Notes under the pieces: model-generated
What the model was told of the DNA's origin: nothing
The model's database searches: none
What the model saw: the letters and a program-made list of their open reading frames with translations, nothing else
Shown: piece by piece, positions 59,250-64,000 of the stretch
Layout of the letters: every line of letters starts with the position of its first letter
Numbering within the stretch: position 1 is the stretch's first letter
Position numbers and translations under genes: made by a program
Source of the DNA: an uncultured Clostridia bacterium
GTDB taxonomy: Bacteria; Bacillota; Clostridia; Oscillospirales; Ruminococcaceae
NCBI GenBank assembly: GCA_944386045.1
Contig: CALWZO010000046.1
Location: 1-64,000, forward strand
DNA length: 64,000 nt
Direction of reading: 5' to 3'

Positions 59250-60416
59250 ATGCAAAGAGTAGACAAAGTAAAAAAACTGCTGGACCGGGGAGAACTGGAC
59301 AGCGTGCTGATACAGCGCTATGGACAGGAACACCTGGAGGAGCAGAAACTGCGCTATGCTGAAGCAGTGGACTTTTTTGGCAAAACCTACGGCTGGGACA
59401 GGAAGATAAACATTTATTGTGTTCCATATTCAGTTTTGCTGGCGGGCGATGGTGCAGATGTGTCCATTGCCACAGACATGGACGCTTTGCTGCTGGCGGC
59501 AGACAGCGGTGTCAATGTTTCCCGTCTGCGTATAAAGAATTATACAGGCGAAGACAACATAGACCTGTACCAGCACGGGCCGTACACTTCCGAATATCCG
59601 CTGACCGCCGGAGTTATGCGCGGCATTCAGCAGGCATTTTTGCATTTCAAATATGATATTTACGGTGCCGACATATACCTGGTGGCTGACACTGTGCCCG
59701 GTTCCGGCCTGGACGAGGCTGCGCACATGGCAATGAGCCTGGCATATGTTTACAACGATATGTTCAACGACGGCAAGCTGACACCGTCACAGATTTCCAA
59801 GGCTGTGCAGTGGGCGCTGGCCAACTATGTGCTGACAGATTCCTATGCAACTGATACATATTCCTCCCTGACCGGTGAAAGCCTGACAGGCGATTTTACA
59901 AACGCCGACGCAGAGGTTGTCGCACCGATACAGCCTGATATGCAGGACTGCCGGATGTACACTGTCAACATCAACACAACTGCTGTTGACCTGCCGGAAG
60001 AGGAGGTTGACGGTCGCCTGGATGCCTTTATGGCCAAATTGGGAAATGATGTTGACCGGATGAGCGAAAAGGAATTTTACGAAATTCTTTCCGCCATGGA
60101 AGAACCGGACTGCGAAGCAGCCCTGTTCCTGATGGATTACTTTACACAGGAAAATTTTGCCGGAATTTATGCGGTAAACGCCGTTGACGGCATAGGCAGC
60201 CCCACTGTCGAACAGACAGTTGAAAGCCGGGGCGAAACTGTCGGCGGGGCAATCAAATGGCACAACAAGATTTACCATCCCTACTGGATGACCCTTTGTT
60301 GCGTCAGCGGTGATGCACAGGAAGCCTTTGAAAAAGCGATGGACCACCTTTTTGGGGAAAATCACACATCAAAGCTGTCATTTGCAAAACAGCCCGCCGC
60401 AAAAGTTATAGGATAA
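59250..60416 (+). CDS. Galactokinase-family GHMP protein with degenerate active site
   Basis: A 388-residue protein of galactokinase length and fold order. Where GalK has PGRVNLIGEHTDYN the sequence reads VPYSVLLAGDGADV (58-71), losing the Arg, Glu and His of the sugar/phosphate site. The P-loop GLSSSAA is VPGSGLDEAAHMA (149-161), losing the serines. The remainder follows the family (DTYSSL region, C-terminal CCVSGDAQEAFEKAMDHLFG). It is probably a non-catalytic paralogue or has a changed reaction. AAGAGGTAA precedes ATG 59250; an upstream extension runs through the leader hairpin and is rejected. It is monocistronic. Confidence 0.68.
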   Translation: MQRVDKVKKLLDRGELDSVLIQRYGQEHLEEQKLRYAEAVDFFGKTYGWDRKINIYCVPYSVLLAGDGADVSIATDMDALLLAADSGVNVSRLRIKNYTGEDNIDLYQHGPYTSEYPLTAGVMRGIQQAFLHFKYDIYGADIYLVADTVPGSGLDEAAHMAMSLAYVYNDMFNDGKLTPSQISKAVQWALANYVLTDSYATDTYSSLTGESLTGDFTNADAEVVAPIQPDMQDCRMYTVNINTTAVDLPEEEVDGRLDAFMAKLGNDVDRMSEKEFYEILSAMEEPDCEAALFLMDYFTQENFAGIYAVNAVDGIGSPTVEQTVESRGETVGGAIKWHNKIYHPYWMTLCCVSGDAQEAFEKAMDHLFGENHTSKLSFAKQPAAKVIG

Positions 60417-60423
60417 TATTTAA

Positions 60424-60453
60424 AAAGCCGGCCTTTGGGTCGGTTTTCTTTTT
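60424..60453 (+). terminator. Terminator of galactokinase-like gene
   Basis: AAAGCCGGCC pairs with GGTCGGTTTT (60424-60433, 60438-60447), with two G-U pairs, followed by a T-rich run. Confidence 0.8.
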
Positions 60454-60583
60454 TATGGTAAGATGTACAAACAGGAGTGTATATCTACGATTGGATTTCA
60501 TATCCTGCTCTTATGACCGTGACAATAAACCGGAAAAGGCCGTTTTTTGCCGTATTTTCAGATAAATATACAGCTCGTGGCGA

Positions 60584-60613
60584 TTGATCCATACATAGAT
60601 TTTAATGTATAAT
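60584..60613 (+). promoter_or_regulatory. Promoter of DUF2185/Imm33 gene
   Basis: TTGATC (60584-60589) and TATAAT (60608-60613) are 18 bp apart, 31 bases before the ATG. Confidence 0.55.
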
Positions 60614-60643
60614 TAAAACAGAACATTTTACGGAGGCGGAAAG

Positions 60644-61438
60644 ATGGACAGGGTACTATCAGAAATCAGAAAAATAATTGACGAATGTATGACACAGTAT
60701 CTGCCGAATGTAAAAATCAACGACCTTGAAGACGAAGGCGCTGTTTTTTATATGAATGCTCAGAACGGAACAGAGTTTGACTGGTTTGTAAATGACCGAT
60801 TGCCATTTTTTATGATTTTTTATAACGATGAAGATAATCTGGGGTCAGCCAAGCTGGCTCTTAACAGCAACGGAGAGGTACAGTTGTTCCTTTATGATGA
60901 AAAGGGTAAAAAACTTGCCCGATCTATAACCAAACATCCGGATATAGACACAAAAAACATAATCAAATTAGCGGCTATACTCACCCGGGAAGCGGACGAT
61001 AAAAGAATATGGAATTCAAATATTGAAAATATAAATACGGATATAAATATAACCGACCATGACATAAACGAATTTGCCGGCAGGCAAAAAAACTACGCCG
61101 TTATGAAAAACAGAATGAATATATGCAATATGTATGCTGTTGTTTCAAAAAGGATAACAGATGAAGGCTGGAAGGTAGGGTATATGGAAAGATACGAGCC
61201 GCACAGCAAAGATGATAGCGGCTGGTTTTTTGCGGCAGGCAGTGAAGATGACGAATATCTTTCATCCCCTGAAAACCTGACGCTGGTTATGGTAGGGGTA
61301 GTATGGCAGAAACTTGACAAAGACATTTTTAAATATATAGATATGCCGGCGGGAACAAAGCTGATAAGAATATCACCGGATGAATTTGAAAAAGATAAAA
61401 ACGATAAAGAAATTTATATGGTAAAAAGGGAAGAATAA
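60644..61438 (+). CDS. DUF2185 (Imm33-like) domain protein
   Basis: A 264-residue protein. The C-terminal ~85 residues (VVSKRITDEGWKVGYMERYEP, DDSGWFFAAGSEDDEYL, MVGVVWQKLDKDIFKYIDMPAGTKLIR) match the DUF2185/Imm33 pattern found in immunity proteins of polymorphic toxin systems and in stand-alone proteins. The N-terminal ~165 residues are polar and unrecognised. The gene is visibly richer in AAA, GAT, AAT and ATA codons than its neighbours, suggesting a different origin. No toxin gene is adjacent. CGGAGGCGG precedes the ATG. Confidence 0.72.
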   Translation: MDRVLSEIRKIIDECMTQYLPNVKINDLEDEGAVFYMNAQNGTEFDWFVNDRLPFFMIFYNDEDNLGSAKLALNSNGEVQLFLYDEKGKKLARSITKHPDIDTKNIIKLAAILTREADDKRIWNSNIENINTDINITDHDINEFAGRQKNYAVMKNRMNICNMYAVVSKRITDEGWKVGYMERYEPHSKDDSGWFFAAGSEDDEYLSSPENLTLVMVGVVWQKLDKDIFKYIDMPAGTKLIRISPDEFEKDKNDKEIYMVKREE

Positions 61439-61787
61439 CATCTAAATTTGCATTTATAAGTATATATATTCGGTATGCTTTAACCTGCCGGTGATTACTC
61501 GCCTTTTATACTTGTTCTCCTGTACAGGTGCTCCGGCAGACTGAAATATTCGGCCATAACGACAGACATAAGAGAAATTTTGTCCGACTGTGAGTTTTAT
61601 CGATGTTTCAATATATTTATCGGCAGGCATAAAACACTGTTTTTGTGTATTTTGAATATAATACAGCAATTTTACATCGTTTTTTGTGGTATGATACAAA
61701 CTTTACTTTTTTGCTTTTACTCCTGTTAACAAACCGCTTATACTGTGTTATACTGATAACAAAATATTAAAAAAGGAGAAAAGAAAA
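61439..61787. other. 349-bp gap: no supported gene, promoter at right end
   Basis: This AT-rich stretch holds no convincing gene. An 81-codon minus-strand frame (61454-61699) has only a TTG start, no ribosome site and no family resemblance. CCTGCCGGT near 61485 and ATCGGCAGG near 61619 form a distant imperfect inverted pair. TTAACA (61726-61731) and extended-10 TG-T-TATACT (61749-61754), 17 bp apart, are the likely promoter of the next gene. Confidence 0.6.
61726..61754 (+). promoter_or_regulatory. Promoter of threonine-aldolase-like gene
   Basis: TTAACA (61726-61731) and TATACT (61749-61754) are 17 bp apart; TG-T directly precedes the -10 as an extended element. The ATG is 34 bases downstream. 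Confidence 0.6.
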
Positions 61788-62837
61788 ATGGTTCGTTTTG
61801 AATGCGATTACAGCGAAGGCGCCCTGCCGCAGATTTTGGACCTGATGGTCAAAACAAATATGGAGCAGACACCTGGGTACGGCGAAGATGTTTTCTGCGA
61901 AAAAGCCCGTGAGCTTATCCGACGGGAATGTCAGGCCCCGGATGCAGATGTTTATTTTGTAGTGGGCGGAACCCAGGCAAACAAAGTTGTCATACAGTCT
62001 TACCTGAAATCTTATCAGGGTGTGCTGTCTGCTGTTTCAGGTCATATAAATGTGCATGAAACCGGCACAATAGAAGCCGGCGGACACAAAGTGCTTCCTC
62101 TGGCCAGCGATGACGGAAAAATCACCGCACGGCAGATAAGACAGGCGGTTGAGGACCATGGCGGGGACTATCACTGTGTAAAACCCGGTATGGTTTACAT
62201 ATCCAACCCCACTGAGTTCGGCACCATGTACACAAAAAGCGAGCTGGAAAGCATAAGGGAAGCCTGTGATGAGCTGGATCTGCCGCTGTTTTTGGACGGT
62301 GCCCGTATGGGTTACGGCCTGGCCAGCCCCGGCAATGACCTGACACTGGCCGACTATGCCCGTCTGTGCGATGTGTTCTACATCGGCGCAACCAAGGCCG
62401 GTGCACTGTTTGGCGAAGCCATTGTTATATGCAACGAAAGCATGAAAAAGGATTTCAAATACAACATCAAGCAGAACGGCGCCCTGCTGGCCAAAGGCAG
62501 GCTGCTGGGACTGCAGTTCCTGGGACTTTTCGGAAACGACAAACCTTTTTACAGCGCATGTCAGCATGCCGTTGACCTGGCAATAAGGCTGAGGGATGCC
62601 ATGTCAGACCTGGGCATAAAATTTATGTACAACTCCCCCACAAACCAGCAGTTCCCCATTATGCCCAACAGCGTCCTGCGGCAGCTGGAGGACAAATACA
62701 GTTGGAATGTGCAGGAAAAAATTGACCGGGACAACACCTGTGTAAGATTTTGCACCAGCTGGGCCACAAGGGAAGAAGATGTAAACAACCTTATTGCCGA
62801 CCTGAAAAAAAATCTACAACAGCTGATAAACAGATAA
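61788..62837 (+). CDS. Threonine aldolase-like PLP enzyme
   Basis: A 349-residue fold-type I PLP enzyme of the beta-eliminating-lyase/threonine aldolase family. TPGYGEDVF (substrate-loop His is missing the usual form), VVGGTQANKVVIQSYL, the HINVHETGTIEAGGHK segment, LPLFLDGARMGYGLAS with the PLP Asp, and IGATKAGALFGEA with the PLP Lys are visible. It would cleave L-threonine or L-allo-threonine to glycine and acetaldehyde, or act on a related hydroxy amino acid. AAAAGGAGA precedes the ATG; it is monocistronic. Confidence 0.85.
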   Translation: MVRFECDYSEGALPQILDLMVKTNMEQTPGYGEDVFCEKARELIRRECQAPDADVYFVVGGTQANKVVIQSYLKSYQGVLSAVSGHINVHETGTIEAGGHKVLPLASDDGKITARQIRQAVEDHGGDYHCVKPGMVYISNPTEFGTMYTKSELESIREACDELDLPLFLDGARMGYGLASPGNDLTLADYARLCDVFYIGATKAGALFGEAIVICNESMKKDFKYNIKQNGALLAKGRLLGLQFLGLFGNDKPFYSACQHAVDLAIRLRDAMSDLGIKFMYNSPTNQQFPIMPNSVLRQLEDKYSWNVQEKIDRDNTCVRFCTSWATREEDVNNLIADLKKNLQQLINR

Positions 62838-62841
62838 AATG

Positions 62842-62872
62842 AAAAAGCCGCCTGTTTGGCGGCTTTTTCTTA
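62842..62872 (+). terminator. Terminator of threonine-aldolase-like gene
   Basis: AAAAAGCCGCC (62842-62852) and GGCGGCTTTTT (62858-62868) form a perfect stem directly after the stop codon. Confidence 0.9.
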
Positions 62873-63130
62873 TATAAAACTAATTAAAAGTATTGGGGGA
62901 AACTTTTTACCAGTTTTTGACAGGCAGGGTCCGGTGTTTATCCCATACAGGGTAAACAAAAAGGCGCCTTGGCGCCTTTAATCAAATTTTCCGTAAAAGC
63001 AGATAAAATTCAATAGTCGCGCCATTGACGGCGGCGCGGTAGAGACGCATGGGCCATATCCCCAGGCTATATTGAAATGTGCGTATGTACAATCTGTATA
63101 TAAATCCGGCCTGTTGCAGCCGGATTAAAC
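62873..63130. other. Gene-free stretch with several hairpins
   Basis: No ORF is supported here. Four stems occur: GTTTA(T)CCC/GGGTAAAC (62936-62957, one bulge), AAAGGCGCC/GGCGCCTTT (62960-62979), CGCGCC/GGCGCG (63018-63038) and AATCCGGC/GCCGGATT (63103-63126). A TTGACA lies at 62917-62922 without a clear -10. An unrecognised small RNA, or leftover terminators and repeats, could explain this. Confidence 0.45.
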
Positions 63131-63152
63131 AAAAACCGCCTGTAAAGGCGGT
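63131..63152 (-). terminator. Terminator of rpsT
   Basis: ACCGCC (63135-63140) pairs with GGCGGT (63147-63152), followed by TTTTTG on the minus strand, just past the rpsT stop. Confidence 0.8.
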
Positions 63153-63168
63153 GATTATTTATTGTAAA

Positions 63169-63432
63169 TTAAGCTTTGGCAGCGTTGGCTTTTTTCATCA
63201 GCTTGGAAATTTTTCTGGCTGCTGTGTTCTTGTGCAGAACGCCTTTGGAGCCTGCTTTGCCGATTGCTGAAACTGCTGCTACAACTGTCTTGTCTGCGTC
63301 AGCGGAACCATCAGATATCGCAATATTGGCTTTCTTGATAACTGTTTTAAGGTTGCTTTTCACAGTTCTGTTGTGAAGATTTTCCTTCTTAGCTTGAACA
63401 ACTCTGTCTTTCTGAGATTTAATGTTTGGCAT
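63169..63432 (-). CDS. rpsT: 30S ribosomal protein S20
   Basis: An 87-residue basic helical protein beginning MPNIKSQKDRVVQAKKEN and ending with KGVLHKNTAARKISKLMKKANAAKA, the S20 signature. It binds 16S rRNA in the 30S subunit. ATG 63432 has a perfect AAAGGAGGTG; an upstream in-frame extension is rejected. It has a strong promoter and its own terminator and is divergent from the probable spoIIP gene, a common Firmicute arrangement. Confidence 0.97.
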   Translation of the reverse strand: MPNIKSQKDRVVQAKKENLHNRTVKSNLKTVIKKANIAISDGSADADKTVVAAVSAIGKAGSKGVLHKNTAARKISKLMKKANAAKA

Positions 63433-63469
63433 GATCCCACCTCCTTTTAGTACCGTGACAGTATAAATT

Positions 63470-63498
63470 ATAATACCATTTTTATTTGCAAATTGCAA
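63470..63498 (-). promoter_or_regulatory. Promoter of rpsT
   Basis: TTGCAA (63498-63493) and TATTAT (63475-63470) are 17 bp apart on the minus strand, with TG-G directly before the -10 as an extended element. Confidence 0.7.
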
Positions 63499-63608
63499 GT
63501 GTTTTTTTTGAATTTGCAAAAATTATCCTGTTGGATTTTTTAACTGTCATATTATATCACATTATTTAATATATTTAAAGGTAAGATATTGATTTTGGTG
63601 GTGATTTT

Positions 63609-64000
63609 TTGCAAAATATTATAAATTTTTGTAAGAAAGCGGCGATTTTTTTGCCCTGTATAGTACTGCTGGCCTTTTCCGGCAGCTGGATAGGCATGGC
63701 TGTGGACTTTGACAGCCAAAGCGCGGAAAGCCGGTCGGTTATCAGCGAAGTAAGCCGGGAGGAAATATACCGCGGCCCCAACCCTTTTGAAGATTTCACC
63801 TTTGAAAAAAAGGAGGAAACGCGGCAGCCGGCTGCACAGCCCAACCCCAATTACACCGTGGAGAACCTGTTTTTCACCAGTGAAGAAAGCGATATCGTGC
63901 TGAAAAAAGACGCCTGCTATGTAAAAAACATGACGCATCTTTCCGCTGATGAGGTAAAAAACATTATGCTGCGGCCCGTTGCCTTTACAGTGGAAAAAAA
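63609..64000 (+). CDS. spoIIP: Probable SpoIIP family protein, N-terminal part (cut by window edge)
   Basis: An open frame of about 130 codons runs to the right edge from a TTG start after GGTGGTGA. A hydrophobic segment (~11-31) gives a membrane anchor or signal, followed by a polar, charged linker (to ~95) and then NLFFTSEESDIVLKKDACYVKNMTHLSADE-type text that resembles the region just before the SpoIIP amidase domain (an N-terminal Asn/Thr-rich strand leading into a proline block, RPVAF). SpoIIP degrades septal peptidoglycan during engulfment. Divergent placement next to rpsT supports the call; the catalytic domain is outside the window. gpr, often between them, is absent. Confidence 0.5.
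   Translation, partial: MQNIINFCKKAAIFLPCIVLLAFSGSWIGMAVDFDSQSAESRSVISEVSREEIYRGPNPFEDFTFEKKEETRQPAAQPNPNYTVENLFFTSEESDIVLKKDACYVKNMTHLSADEVKNIMLRPVAFTVEK

Noticed and set aside
61454-61699. 81-codon minus-strand open frame
   Set aside because: It has a TTG start, no Shine-Dalgarno sequence and no recognised family. It may be a remnant, but there is no positive support.
63552-63938. 128-codon minus-strand open frame at the right end
   Set aside because: It is antisense to the probable spoIIP, which has a ribosome site, a membrane segment and sensible composition.

Overview
The window reads as a chromosomal segment of an anaerobic, probably spore-forming Firmicute of class Clostridia (inference). 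The evidence is a [FeFe]-hydrogenase operon with Rex, an oxygen-sensitive radical-SAM HemZ, a CarD regulator, the order recJ-relA-dtd-MBL hydrolase-hemZ, a darA-holB-ricT cluster, c-di-AMP synthesis and sensing genes, and a probable SpoIIP gene beginning at the right edge next to rpsT. An order such as Oscillospirales is a guess. No tRNA, rRNA, CRISPR array or prophage was seen.

Layout. 1-120: possible end fragment of an IS200/IS605-type element. 156-3646: isoaspartyl dipeptidase with a small DUF6440 partner, DNA polymerase IV and a lipoprotein. 3772-8706 (minus): rex-hydS-PP2C phosphatase-group B [FeFe] hydrogenase, a redox and hydrogen sensing module with a candidate Rex operator at its promoter. 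8965-22853 (plus): HD hydrolase, an ispDF fusion, cdaA-cdaR, a FAD oxidoreductase, recJ, relA, dtd, a metallo-hydrolase, hemZ, a nucleoside kinase and a small Cys-rich protein. 23044-25968 (minus): aldo/keto reductase, M24 peptidase, CarD.

26162-44467 is a surface-glycan locus. One minus operon (neuB-neuC-two Gfo/Idh oxidoreductases-neuA) and a second (legB-DUF2142 protein-two paralogous 648-aa GT-C-like proteins-small membrane protein-legC-ptmE) together encode nearly all of a legionaminic-acid-like nonulosonate pathway; the N-acetyltransferase is not seen. A divergent plus-strand set encodes an SGNH-like protein, a glycosyltransferase-like protein and a flippase, which could build and export the glycan.

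44576-54190: amino-acid ABC transporter, HAD phosphatase, a 56-aa ferredoxin, ricT-holB-darA, a solitary PtsI and another GT-C-like membrane protein. 54456-62837: a CofE-like protein, GNAT, M20 peptidase, a PatB/MalY lyase with codon use typical of high expression, a galactokinase homologue with both GHMP motifs eroded, an orphan DUF2185/Imm33 protein and a threonine-aldolase-like enzyme. 63169-64000: rpsT and the start of a probable spoIIP.

The strongest candidates for less-described biology are the hydrogenase-sensor/phosphatase module with its unassigned phosphatase tail, the nonulosonate locus with its tandem GT-C paralogues, the galactokinase-family pseudoenzyme and the CofE-like protein. 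All functions are inferred from recognisable motifs and gene order; no database search was run.
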